Assembly (NCBI RefSeq): GCF_001298265.1
Contig: NZ_LGSZ01000050.1
Coordinates: 62,001 to 126,000 of the forward strand
Source: Allobosea vaviloviae
Lineage (GTDB): Bacteria > Pseudomonadota > Alphaproteobacteria > Rhizobiales > Beijerinckiaceae
Reading direction: 5' to 3'
DNA length: 64,000 nucleotides
A program made the translations under genes and the position numbers. The notes beneath the pieces were generated by a model. That model was given only the letters and a program-made list of their open reading frames with translations, was not told where the DNA came from and did not search any database. How positions within the stretch are numbered: position 1 is the first letter of the stretch; each line of letters opens with the position of its first letter. Below, one piece after another: positions 17,077 through 25,672 of the stretch.

Positions 17077-19194
17077 GTGCCGAGAAGCCGCTTGCGCCCG
17101 TCCCTGCTCGATCCGCTCTTTGCCCCCGCGACCACGCTGCCGGGCGTCGGCCCCAAGACGGCCAAGGCGCTCGACAAGCTCTTGGGCGACGAGACGCGCG
17201 GCGCCCGCGTCGTCGACCTGCTGTTTCGGCTGCCGACCGGTGCGATCGACCGCCGGCCCAGCGCCTCGATCGTCGACGCGCCGATCGGTGGCATCGCCAC
17301 CTTCGCCGCCCGCGTCACCGAGCACCGGCCCCCGCCCGAGACGAAGGCCAAGGCGCCCTATCGCATCATCGTCGAGGACGAGACCGGCGACGTCACGCTC
17401 GTGTTCTTCCATGCCGATGTGCGCCATCTGCTGCAGACCATGCCGATCGGGGCCTATCGCATCATCTCCGGCAAGCTCGAGCTCTGGGACGGCATGCGCC
17501 AGATGGTGCATCCCGACCGCCTGCTCGACCCCAGGCTCGCCGCGACGCTGCCGTCCATCGAGCCGGTCTATGGGCTGACCGAGGGAGTCGGCCCGCGCGT
17601 GATGGCGCGGATCGCGGCAGCGGCAGCGGAAAAATGCCCCGACCTCGCCGAATGGCAGGATCCCGGCTTCCACGCCAAAAGCGATTTCCCGCCGTTCCTC
17701 GCGGCGATGCAGGCGCTGCACCACCCGCCCGATCTGAGAGCGATCGAGGGCGATACGGTAGTCCGCCGCCGCGTTGCCTATGACGAGTTGCTGGCGAGCC
17801 AGATCGCGCTCGCGCTGGTGCGCCGCCAGCAGAAGAAGAGCGCCGGCCGCGCCACCGCCGGAGACGGCAGGCTGCGCCACGCCATCGAGAGCGCTCTGCC
17901 CTTCACCCTGACTGATGGCCAGCGCCAGGCCCTCGTCGACATCCATGACGACATGGAAAAGCCCGAGCGCATGCTGCGGCTGCTCCAGGGCGATGTCGGC
18001 TCCGGCAAGACGGTGGTCGCGTTGATGGCGATGGCCGCCGCCGCCGAGGCCGGGCGGCAATCGGTGCTGATGGCCCCGACCGAGATCCTGGCCCGCCAGC
18101 ATGCCGAGCGCCTGGCTCCGCTCGCCCAGAAGGCCGGGCTCAAGCTCGCTCTCCTGACCGGCCGCGAGAAGGGACCGGGCCGGGCGCGGGTGCTGGAAGG
18201 GCTCGCCAGTGGCGAAATCGCGATCGCCGTCGGGACCCATGCGCTGTTCCAGGAGGGCGTCGCCTTCCGCGACCTCGCGCTCGCCATCGTCGATGAGCAG
18301 CATCGTTTTGGCGTGCATCAGCGTCTGCTGCTCGGCTCCAAGGGCGAGGCTGTCGATATTCTCGTGATGACAGCGACGCCGATCCCACGCACGCTCTCGC
18401 TGACCTGGTTCGGCGACATGGACATCTCGGTGCTGGCCGAGAAGCCGGCGGGCCGCAAGCCGATAGCGACCAAGGCCTTGTCGCTCGACCGCTATGACGA
18501 GGTCGTCGGCGGCATCGGCCGCGCGGTCGAGGCCGGCGCCCAAGTCTATTGGGTCTGTCCTTTGGTGCAGGAGTCCGACACGCTCGACGTCGCCGCCACG
18601 CAGGAGCGCCATGACGCCCTGCGCGAGATCTTCGGCCCAAAAGTCGGCCTGCTACACGGCCAGATGCCCGGCCGCGACAAGGATGCAGCGATGGCCGCCT
18701 TCGTCGCTGGAGAAACCCGCATCCTGGTCTCGACGACGGTGATCGAGGTCGGTGTCGACGTGCCCAATGCCAGCGTCATGGTGATCGAGCACGCCGAGCG
18801 CTTCGGGCTCGCCCAGCTCCACCAGCTGCGCGGGCGCATCGGCCGCGGTTCGGCCGCCTCGACCTGCCTGCTGCTCTACAAGGGCCCGCTCGGCCCGGTC
18901 GCCGAGGCTAGGCTGACCATCATGCGCGAGACCGAGGACGGCTTCCGCATCGCCGAGGAGGATCTGCGGCTGCGCGGCGAAGGCGAGGTTCTCGGCACGA
19001 AACAGTCCGGCTCGCCCGACTGGCGCATCGCCCGGCCGGAAACCGATGGCGACCTGCTGGCGGCAGCGCGCGACGATGCCCGCCTGCTGATCGAGCGCGA
19101 CCCACAATTGGAGACGCCGCGCGGCCAGGCGGTCCGGACGCTGCTCTATCTGTTCGAGCGCGACGTCGCGATCAGGCTGTTGCGGGCGGGGTAG
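17077..19194 (+). CDS. recG: ATP-dependent DNA helicase RecG
   Basis: This 705-residue branch-migrating helicase acts on stalled replication forks and recombination intermediates. An N-terminal helix-hairpin region (TTLPGVGPKTAKAL) leads into the OB-fold wedge domain (about residues 60-165). The superfamily 2 motor follows, with Walker A GDVGSGKTVVA, the DEQHRFG box, TATPIPRTLSL, VEVGVDVPNA and LHQLRGRIGRG. The RecG C-terminal domain ends the protein. The GTG start used has no clear ribosome-binding site. A TTG five codons later, giving MRPSLLDPLFAP and preceded by GAGAAG, matches family N-termini and may be the true start. The 3' end overlaps the convergent DUF502 gene by 23 bases. Confidence 0.96.
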   Translation: MPRSRLRPSLLDPLFAPATTLPGVGPKTAKALDKLLGDETRGARVVDLLFRLPTGAIDRRPSASIVDAPIGGIATFAARVTEHRPPPETKAKAPYRIIVEDETGDVTLVFFHADVRHLLQTMPIGAYRIISGKLELWDGMRQMVHPDRLLDPRLAATLPSIEPVYGLTEGVGPRVMARIAAAAAEKCPDLAEWQDPGFHAKSDFPPFLAAMQALHHPPDLRAIEGDTVVRRRVAYDELLASQIALALVRRQQKKSAGRATAGDGRLRHAIESALPFTLTDGQRQALVDIHDDMEKPERMLRLLQGDVGSGKTVVALMAMAAAAEAGRQSVLMAPTEILARQHAERLAPLAQKAGLKLALLTGREKGPGRARVLEGLASGEIAIAVGTHALFQEGVAFRDLALAIVDEQHRFGVHQRLLLGSKGEAVDILVMTATPIPRTLSLTWFGDMDISVLAEKPAGRKPIATKALSLDRYDEVVGGIGRAVEAGAQVYWVCPLVQESDTLDVAATQERHDALREIFGPKVGLLHGQMPGRDKDAAMAAFVAGETRILVSTTVIEVGVDVPNASVMVIEHAERFGLAQLHQLRGRIGRGSAASTCLLLYKGPLGPVAEARLTIMRETEDGFRIAEEDLRLRGEGEVLGTKQSGSPDWRIARPETDGDLLAAARDDARLLIERDPQLETPRGQAVRTLLYLFERDVAIRLLRAG

Positions 19195-19891
19195 AGGGAA
19201 CGGGCGCGAGCTTCGGCGCGACCTGGCCCGGCTGGATCAGCCCTGCCGACATGATCAGCTTGGCGCCGTCCTCCACCGAGATCGTCAATTCCACCACCTC
19301 GCGCCGCGGCAGGTAAAAGAAGAAGCCCGTGGTCGGATTGGGCGTGCAGGGCAGGAAGACGCCGATCTGCTCGTCGCCATCGGGCAGTTTCCCCGCGATC
19401 TCGGGGGCGGCCTCCTGCGCGATGAAGACGATCGACCACATGCCGGGCTGCGGGAACTGCACCATACCGACCTTGCGGAACGACGTGCCCGATTGCGAGA
19501 AGATCGTCTCGAAGACCTGCTTCACGCCCTTGTAGAGCCCGCGCACCACCGGCATGCGGTTGAGGATCGCCTCGCCGGCATCGATCATCGTGCGGCCGAC
19601 GAGATTGGCGGTCATGAAACCCAGCAGCGTCAGCCCGATCAGGCCGATGACGAGCCCGAAGCCGGGGACCGGATAGGGCAGATAGGCGTCGGGCCAGTAC
19701 GCGCTCGGGATCAGCGGCTTGACCAGCCCGTCGACGAAATTCACGAACCACCACGTCACTGAAGCCGTGATCGCCAGCGGCGCGGCGATCACCAGCCCGG
19801 TGAAGAAATAGCGCCGCAGCCTCGTGCCGAATGTCGGACGCAGAAGATCCGGCTGGATGACGAGGCGCGGGTCGGGTGGGCTCGGCGTCAT
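19172..19891 (-). CDS. DUF502 family membrane protein
   Basis: This 239-residue inner-membrane protein belongs to the DUF502 family. It has a cytoplasmic N-terminus with LRRYFFTGLVIAAPLAITASVTWWFV as the first membrane segment. A second segment lies at about residues 75-98 (FGLVIGLIGLTLLGFMTANLVG), followed by a soluble domain. Conserved parts include ILNRMPVVRGLYKGVKQV and VFLPCTPNPTTGFFFYLPR. The function is unknown; proteins of this family are often encoded next to recG in alphaproteobacteria, as here. The gene overlaps the end of recG in convergent orientation. Confidence 0.92.
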   Translation of the reverse strand: MTPSPPDPRLVIQPDLLRPTFGTRLRRYFFTGLVIAAPLAITASVTWWFVNFVDGLVKPLIPSAYWPDAYLPYPVPGFGLVIGLIGLTLLGFMTANLVGRTMIDAGEAILNRMPVVRGLYKGVKQVFETIFSQSGTSFRKVGMVQFPQPGMWSIVFIAQEAAPEIAGKLPDGDEQIGVFLPCTPNPTTGFFFYLPRREVVELTISVEDGAKLIMSAGLIQPGQVAPKLAPVPSTPPATA

Positions 19892-20073
19892 TCAAGGAGG
19901 TCCGATATGGTTGGCGGCTGGCAGGCGTTCTAAGAGCATGATGCGACAGACGTGCCAGTCGCTGCCCGGGAATTCAAGGACGCGGCAACCGTGACAGCCT
20001 TGCGGCGTTTGCGAAACGGATGCCTGCTTCCGGCGGGCGCGGCGCTGAACACGAATCGAAGGCAATCGGGGCG

Positions 20074-20451
20074 ATGATACGCAGCGTCAGACAGTTTCGC
20101 CGCCCGCTGCTGTTCGCGGCCGGCTGGATCTTTACTGCGCTTGGCGTCGTCGGGCTGATTTTGCCGCTGATGCCGGGAACAGTGTTCCTGATCCTGGCGG
20201 CGTGGTGCTTCTCGCGATCCTCGCCGCGTTTCGAGGCGTGGCTGATCGGTCATCCAAGGCTGGGACCGCAGGTGCTGCGCTGGCGCCAGTCCGGGTCGAT
20301 CGCCCGCAGGGTCAAGTACATCGCCTGCGGCTCGATGCTGCTGAGTTTCGCGATCCTCACCCAGACCAGCGCGCCACCGATCGCGTTGTGGACCAGCGCG
20401 GCTTGCTTGCTGGCGGCGGGCTTCTATGTGGCGAGTCGGCCGGAAGGGTGA
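20074..20451 (+). CDS. YbaN (DUF454) family inner-membrane protein
   Basis: This 125-residue protein has three to four hydrophobic segments. The family hallmark is LGVVGLILPLMPGTVFLILAAWCFSRSSPR, followed by FEAWLIGHPRLGPQVLRW. E. coli YbaN is an uncharacterised inner-membrane member of the same family. I placed the start at MIRSVRQFRRP, preceded by a weak purine-rich GGGGCG; the frame stays open 18 codons further but without similarity. It stands alone between DUF502 and convergent glmS. A GC-rich palindrome (GAGCGCCGCGGCGCTC) overlapping the glmS stop lies just downstream. Confidence 0.85.
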   Translation: MIRSVRQFRRPLLFAAGWIFTALGVVGLILPLMPGTVFLILAAWCFSRSSPRFEAWLIGHPRLGPQVLRWRQSGSIARRVKYIACGSMLLSFAILTQTSAPPIALWTSAACLLAAGFYVASRPEG

Positions 20452-20479
20452 TCCGGGATGAGGGCGAGCGCCGCGGCGC

Positions 20480-22306
20480 TCACTCCACCGTGACGGACTT
20501 CGCCAAATTGCGCGGCTGGTCGACGTCCTTGCCCATGAACACCGCCGTCTGATAGGCGATCATCTGGATCGGCAGCGCATAGACGATGGCTGCGAAGGTC
20601 GGGTCCATGTCGGGCATGATGATCGTGGCCTCCGGCTCGATGCCGCATTCGGCCGCGCCCTTGGCGTCGGTGATCAGGATGATCCGTCCACCACGTGCCG
20701 CGACCTCCTGCATGTTGGAGGCGGTCTTCTCGAACAGCGCATCATGCGGCGCGACCACGATGACCGGCATCGCCTCGTCGATCAGCGCGATCGGGCCGTG
20801 CTTGAGCTCGCCCGCCGGATAGCCTTCTGCGTGGATGTAGCTGATTTCCTTGAGCTTCAGCGCACCTTCCAGAGCCAGCGGGAAGGAGGTCCCACGGCCA
20901 AGATAGAGCACGTCGCGCGCCTTGGAGAGTTCGCGGGCGAGCTTCTCGATCGCGGGCTCCAGTTCGAGCGCCTTGGCGATCAGGCCGGGCAGCGCGATCA
21001 GGCTCTGGACATGGCGAGCCTCTTCCTGCGCCGACAGCGTGCCCCGGGCACGGCCTGCGGCCAGCGCCAGGCAGGCGAGAGCGGTGAGCTGGCAGGTGAA
21101 GGCCTTCGTCGAGGCCACGCCGATCTCGGGGCCGGCCAGCGTCGGCGCCACCGCGTCGCTTTCGCGCGCGATCGTCGAGGTCGGCACGTTGACGACGGAG
21201 AGGATCGTCTGCTTCTCCTGCTTCGCATAGCGCAGGCAGGCCAGTGTGTCGGCGGTTTCGCCGGATTGCGAGACGAACAGCGCCAACCCGTTCTCGGGCA
21301 TCGGCGCTTCGCGATAGCGCAACTCGGAGGCGACATCGATCTCGACGGGCAGCCGGGCGAGCCTCTCGAACCAATACTTTGCCGTCAGCCCGGCATAATA
21401 GGCCGTGCCGCAGGCCGAGACGGACAGACGTGAGAGCGCCTTCCAGTCGATCGTGCCCTTGAACGGCAGGCGCACCCGGCCGGCGGCCATGTCGAGATAC
21501 TGCGTCAGCGTATGGCCGACGACCTCGGGCTGCTCATAGATCTCCTTGGCCATGAAGTGGCGGTGGTTGCCCTTCTCGACCAGGAAAGCGCCCGCGGCGA
21601 CACGCTGCGCCCGGCGCTGCACGACGGTGTTGGCCTTGTCGTAGAAGGTCGCGCCCTTGCGGTTGAGGACGACCCAGTCGCCCTCCTCGAGATAGGCGAT
21701 GAGGTTGGTGAAGGGGGCGAGCGCCAGCGCATCCGAGCCGAGATACATCTCGCCATCGCCGACACCGACCGCCAGCGGCGAGCCTTTGCGCGCGCCGATC
21801 AGCAGATCTTCCTGCCCCTCGAACAGGAAGGCGAGCGCGAACGCGCCGCGCAGGCGCGGCAGACTGGCGGCGACGGCCTCGACCGGCGTCTTGCCGTGAT
21901 CGAGCTCGCGGGTGACGAGATGGGCGACGATTTCCGTGTCGGTCTCGGTCGCGAAGACATAGCCGTCGGCCTGAAGCTCAGCGCGGAGCTCGCGGAAATT
22001 CTCGATGATGCCGTTATGGACGACGGCGAGCTTGGCCGTGGCATGGGGATGGGCGTTGGTCTCGTTCGGTTTGCCATGCGTCGCCCAGCGGGTGTGGCCG
22101 ATGCCGATCAACCCTTCGAGCGGCTCGTTGGAGAGGCGGACTTCGAGATTCTTGAGCTTGCCCTCGGCGCGGCGGCGGGTCAGCAGGCCATGTTCAAGGG
22201 TCGCGACGCCTGCCGAATCATAGCCGCGATATTCGAGCCGCCTGAGCGCCTCGATGACCTGCGTGGCAACCGCTTCCTTGCCCAGAATCCCGACGATGCC
22301 GCACAT
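20480..22306 (-). CDS. glmS: glutamine--fructose-6-phosphate aminotransferase
   Basis: This 608-residue enzyme makes glucosamine-6-phosphate from fructose-6-phosphate and glutamine, the entry step to UDP-GlcNAc, peptidoglycan and lipid A. The N-terminal nucleophile Cys2 is in MCGIVGILGKE, and the class II glutaminase domain spans about residues 2-220 (LRRLEYRGYDSAG, GHTRWATHG). Two SIS isomerase domains follow (LFVSQSGETADTLACLR; LYLGRGTSFPLALEGALK), and the C-terminus DQPRNLAKSVTVE is intact. It lies 114 bases downstream of glmU on the same strand, so both enzymes of the pathway are likely co-expressed. No glmS ribozyme-like leader was recognised. Confidence 0.97.
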   Translation of the reverse strand: MCGIVGILGKEAVATQVIEALRRLEYRGYDSAGVATLEHGLLTRRRAEGKLKNLEVRLSNEPLEGLIGIGHTRWATHGKPNETNAHPHATAKLAVVHNGIIENFRELRAELQADGYVFATETDTEIVAHLVTRELDHGKTPVEAVAASLPRLRGAFALAFLFEGQEDLLIGARKGSPLAVGVGDGEMYLGSDALALAPFTNLIAYLEEGDWVVLNRKGATFYDKANTVVQRRAQRVAAGAFLVEKGNHRHFMAKEIYEQPEVVGHTLTQYLDMAAGRVRLPFKGTIDWKALSRLSVSACGTAYYAGLTAKYWFERLARLPVEIDVASELRYREAPMPENGLALFVSQSGETADTLACLRYAKQEKQTILSVVNVPTSTIARESDAVAPTLAGPEIGVASTKAFTCQLTALACLALAAGRARGTLSAQEEARHVQSLIALPGLIAKALELEPAIEKLARELSKARDVLYLGRGTSFPLALEGALKLKEISYIHAEGYPAGELKHGPIALIDEAMPVIVVAPHDALFEKTASNMQEVAARGGRIILITDAKGAAECGIEPEATIIMPDMDPTFAAIVYALPIQMIAYQTAVFMGKDVDQPRNLAKSVTVE

Positions 22307-22420
22307 GCCAAAACCTCTTCAGACGTTGCCGTTGGCACTCCGCATAGCGGCCCGGCCAACGCACGCAAAATCAATCTAAATGTCGAACTATGAACGGCGG
22401 CTTGCTCGGATCGGCCCGGT

Positions 22421-23794
22421 TCAGGGCTTTTTCGCCGCAGCCTTGCGCGCCAGGGAGACCTCGCGAAAGCTCTTCGCCCACCCCTCGCGCGTGACCTGGC
22501 GGCCACGGCCGACCGCCAGCGCATCCGGCGCGACGTCGTCGGTCACCACTGAACCGGAGCCGACGAAGGCGCCGGCGCCGATCGTGACCGGGGCGACCAG
22601 CGAGGAGTTCGAGCCGACGAAGGCGCCGGCGCCGATGGTCGTGCGATACTTGAAGAAGCCGTCATAATTGCAGGTGATCGTTCCCGCTCCGATATTGGCG
22701 CCCTCGCCCACCGTGGCGTCCCCGACATAGGTCAGATGGCTGATCTTGGCGCCGGCGCCGATCTCGGACGACTTGATCTCGACGAAATTGCCGATCTTGG
22801 CCTTCTCGCCGAGCTTGGCGCCCGGGCGCAGCCGGCCATAGGGCCCGACCGTGGCGGCGGGGCCGACCTCGGCACCTTCCAGATGCGAGAAGGCATGGAT
22901 CACAGCGCCATCGGCGACGCTGACGCCGGGGCCGAACACGACATGCGGCTCGATCAGCACATCGCGGCCGATCTGCGTGTCATGACTGAAGAAGACGGTA
23001 TCGGGCGCCGTCAGCGTCGCCCCCTCGGCCATGACGGCGAGTCGCTTGCGGCGCTGGAACTCCGCTTCGGCGACCGCGAGCTGGATCCGGTCGTTGACGC
23101 CCTGCACCTCGCTTTCCGGGGCCATCAAAGCGCGCGTGCGCAGGCGGCGCGAGCGCGCCACCGCGACCGCGTCGGTGAGATAGAACTCGGACTGGGCGTT
23201 GGCGTTGCCGATCGCCTCCAGCAGGGGCAGCGCCTGCTTGCCGTCGAGCGCCATCAGCCCGGCGTTGCAGAGCGTGGTCGCGCGCTGGTCCGGCGTGGCA
23301 TCCTTGTGCTCGACGATCGCCTCCAGCGCGCCGTCGCGGATGATGAACCGGCCATAGCCCGTTGGATCGCGGGCCTCGAAGCCGAGCGCGACGACGGCCG
23401 CGCCGTCCGCCAGCGCGGCGCGCAATGCGCTGAAGGTCTCCGGCCGGACCAGCGGCGTATCGGCGAAGGCGACGATGACGTCGTCATAGCCGGCGGCCAG
23501 CGCCTCCCTCGCGGCGAGCGCTGCATGGGCGGTGCCGCGGCGCTGCGCCTGGATCGCGATCTGCACGGCCGGCCGAGCGGCTTGTGCCTCGAGAGCGACC
23601 TCCGGACGATCCGGGCCGGTCACCACGACGACGGCATCCGCCCCCGCCTCGGAAAGCGAAGCCAGCGCATGGCCGAGCAGGGAGCGGCCGCCGATCTCGT
23701 GCAGCACCTTGGGCCTCGCCGACTTCATGCGCGTGCCCTCGCCCGCAGCCAGGAGAATCGCGAGGCAGGACCGGCCGGACTGCATTTCGGTCAT
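22421..23794 (-). CDS. glmU: bifunctional UDP-N-acetylglucosamine diphosphorylase/glucosamine-1-phosphate N-acetyltransferase
   Basis: This 457-residue enzyme acetylates glucosamine-1-phosphate and then couples it to UTP to form UDP-GlcNAc. The N-terminal pyrophosphorylase domain has LAAGEGTRMKSARPKVLHEI. The C-terminal half is a left-handed beta-helix of hexapeptide repeats with the acetyltransferase signature (IGNFVEIKSSEIG, SHLTYVGDATVGEGANIGAG, TITCNYDG). The start is the ATG of MTEMQSGRS with AAGGAG nine bases upstream; the open frame continues 66 codons but without similarity. It is the first gene of glmU-glmS and divergent from opgGH. Confidence 0.97.
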   Translation of the reverse strand: MTEMQSGRSCLAILLAAGEGTRMKSARPKVLHEIGGRSLLGHALASLSEAGADAVVVVTGPDRPEVALEAQAARPAVQIAIQAQRRGTAHAALAAREALAAGYDDVIVAFADTPLVRPETFSALRAALADGAAVVALGFEARDPTGYGRFIIRDGALEAIVEHKDATPDQRATTLCNAGLMALDGKQALPLLEAIGNANAQSEFYLTDAVAVARSRRLRTRALMAPESEVQGVNDRIQLAVAEAEFQRRKRLAVMAEGATLTAPDTVFFSHDTQIGRDVLIEPHVVFGPGVSVADGAVIHAFSHLEGAEVGPAATVGPYGRLRPGAKLGEKAKIGNFVEIKSSEIGAGAKISHLTYVGDATVGEGANIGAGTITCNYDGFFKYRTTIGAGAFVGSNSSLVAPVTIGAGAFVGSGSVVTDDVAPDALAVGRGRQVTREGWAKSFREVSLARKAAAKKP

Positions 23795-24097
23795 GATTCT
23801 GGTCTCCTTAGCGGGCGAAGGCCCGGCCGCATCGTTCCGGAACAGGAACTTGTGCGGTCGGGAACACTTGCGGTCGGTAAACCATGCGCTCGATCTGGCG
23901 CATGGTGGCGTTGCAGGCGCCGTGGATAGCCGATCCCGTCGGCATTTGCCAAAGTCGCCATCGTCGCTGGGCTTTGCCTGGCCGGCGATCATAAGAGCGG
24001 AGAGACGAGCGATCGGCTACGAATTCCCGGGCGAACCGCTTTTCAGATGCGGGAGAAATGCTCTAGAAGCGCGTGAGGGCGGGGGCGTCGCCCGCGC
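23795..24097. other. intergenic region between glmU and opgG
   Basis: About 300 bases separate these divergent genes and should hold both promoters. I see no gene, tRNA or clear operator. The ribosome-binding site of glmU lies at its left edge. Confidence 0.5.
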
Positions 24098-25672
24098 ATG
24101 TTGGATATAATGTCGAAACCCTTGAATCGTCGGCAGTTTCTCGAAAGTTCCGGCGCAGCTGCGGCCACCTCGCTGCTCGCTGCGAGCGTCGCCCACTCCC
24201 AGACGCAATCCGCCGCGGCCGCGATCACGCAGTCCTTTCTCTTCGAGGGTCAGCGGTTCGACCCCTCGCTCGTGGTCGATGCGGCGCGCATCATCGCGCA
24301 GCGTCCGCTCGTGCCACTCGTGGCGACCGATCTGCCCGATGGCTATGCCACCTTGCCCTTCGATCAGTATTCGGGAATCAGGGCGCAGCCCAGCGGCCTG
24401 ATCTGGGCCGGCGAGAATCGCGGTTTCACGGTCGAGCCGCTGCACCGCGGCTACGTCTTCTCGAATCCGGTCAGCCTCTTCACGGTCGAGGACGACACGG
24501 TGCGGCGCGTCGGCTTCGACCGCAGCAAGTTCGACTATGGGCGCGTGACGCCGCCGCCGGCCAATGTCGACCTGCAGTTCTCGGGCATGCGCATCGCGAC
24601 CGGGTTGGAGCGGCCCTTCGAGGTCGCGATGTTCCAGGGCGCGACCTTTTTCCGCTCGTTGGCGCGGGGCCAGAATTTCGGCGCGCTCTCGCGCGCCCTG
24701 ATCCTGCGGCCCGGCGAGACGCGCGGCGAGGAAATCCCGTTCTTCCGCGCCTTCTGGATTGAGCGGCCGAGCCCGGCGTCGGGCCTGCTCGTGATTCACG
24801 CCCTGCTCGATTCCGAAAGCCTCACCGGCGCCGTGCGGATGACGCTTCGACCGGGCGACGTGACGCTGATCGACGTCGAGATGACCCTCTTCGCGCGCCA
24901 GCCGCTCGAGCATGTCGGCTTCGGCTGCACGATGGGCACCTTCCTCTCCGGCCCTCAGAGCCGGCGCAGCTTCGACGACGTGAGGCCAGCGGTGCACGAA
25001 ATTTCCGGCGTGCAGATGCGTTCGGGCACCGGCGAGTGGATCTACCGCCCGGTCAGCAATCCGGCGATGCTGCAGGTCTCGTCCTTCATCGACAGCAACC
25101 CGAAGGGCTTCGGGCTGGTCCAGCGCGAGCGCGACCCGGCCGCCTTCATGGATGACGACCAGCGCTTCGAGCTGCGTCCGAGCGTCTGGATGGAGCCGCT
25201 GGGCGAGTGGGGCGCCGGATCGGTGCAGCTGATCGAGATTCCCAGCGAGTCCGACATCAACGACAACATCATCATGTACTGGCGGCCGCGCCAGGCCTTG
25301 GCGGCGGGCAGCGAAACGGTGATCGCCTATCGGCAGGCCTGGTGCTGGCAGCCGCCCGAGCGGCCGCCCCTCGCGCTTGCGACCCGCGTTCGCCAGGGGC
25401 GTGGCTCTCAGGGCCGCCGTCGCCGTTTCATCGTCGATTTCACCGGCGACAGACTGGCCGATGCCGGCCTCGTTGCCTCCACCCGCGCCAACATCTCCAC
25501 CCAGCCCGGCCAGATCCACAATCTACGGCTCTGGCCCTTCCCCGAGCGCAAGCTGATGCGGGTCGGCTTCGAGGTCGACCCCGGCGCGGACAATCTCTGC
25601 GAGCTCAGGCTCGTGCTGCAATCCGGCGGTCAGCCGGTTTCGGAAACCTGGTTGAATCGATGGACGTGGTAA
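24098..25672 (+). CDS. opgG: glucans biosynthesis protein G (periplasmic, Tat-exported)
   Basis: This 524-residue MdoG/OpgG family protein is needed in the periplasm for synthesis or branching of osmoregulated periplasmic glucans. The N-terminus carries a twin-arginine motif, NRRQFLESSGAAA, followed by a hydrophobic stretch ending near VAHS. That is more typical of OpgD-type signals than of classical OpgG Sec signals. The body is a complete family domain (FEGQRFDPSLVV, YRPVSNPAMLQVSSF, DINDNIIMYWRP), ending RWTW. Two ATGs four codons apart are possible starts. The stop overlaps the opgH start by 13 bases, so the two are translationally coupled. Confidence 0.95.
   Translation: MLDIMSKPLNRRQFLESSGAAAATSLLAASVAHSQTQSAAAAITQSFLFEGQRFDPSLVVDAARIIAQRPLVPLVATDLPDGYATLPFDQYSGIRAQPSGLIWAGENRGFTVEPLHRGYVFSNPVSLFTVEDDTVRRVGFDRSKFDYGRVTPPPANVDLQFSGMRIATGLERPFEVAMFQGATFFRSLARGQNFGALSRALILRPGETRGEEIPFFRAFWIERPSPASGLLVIHALLDSESLTGAVRMTLRPGDVTLIDVEMTLFARQPLEHVGFGCTMGTFLSGPQSRRSFDDVRPAVHEISGVQMRSGTGEWIYRPVSNPAMLQVSSFIDSNPKGFGLVQRERDPAAFMDDDQRFELRPSVWMEPLGEWGAGSVQLIEIPSESDINDNIIMYWRPRQALAAGSETVIAYRQAWCWQPPERPPLALATRVRQGRGSQGRRRRFIVDFTGDRLADAGLVASTRANISTQPGQIHNLRLWPFPERKLMRVGFEVDPGADNLCELRLVLQSGGQPVSETWLNRWTW

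Noticed and set aside
20466-20481. GC palindrome GAGCGCCGCGGCGCTC as a glmS terminator
   Set aside because: It overlaps the stop codon, has no loop and no T-run.
22307-22420. glmS ribozyme-type leader in the glmU-glmS gap
   Set aside because: The gap is 114 bases with no recognisable conserved core, and the riboswitch is typical of Gram-positive bacteria.
24106-24111. Perfect TATAAT as the opgG promoter -10
   Set aside because: It lies inside the first codons of opgG and would leave no leader; probably chance.
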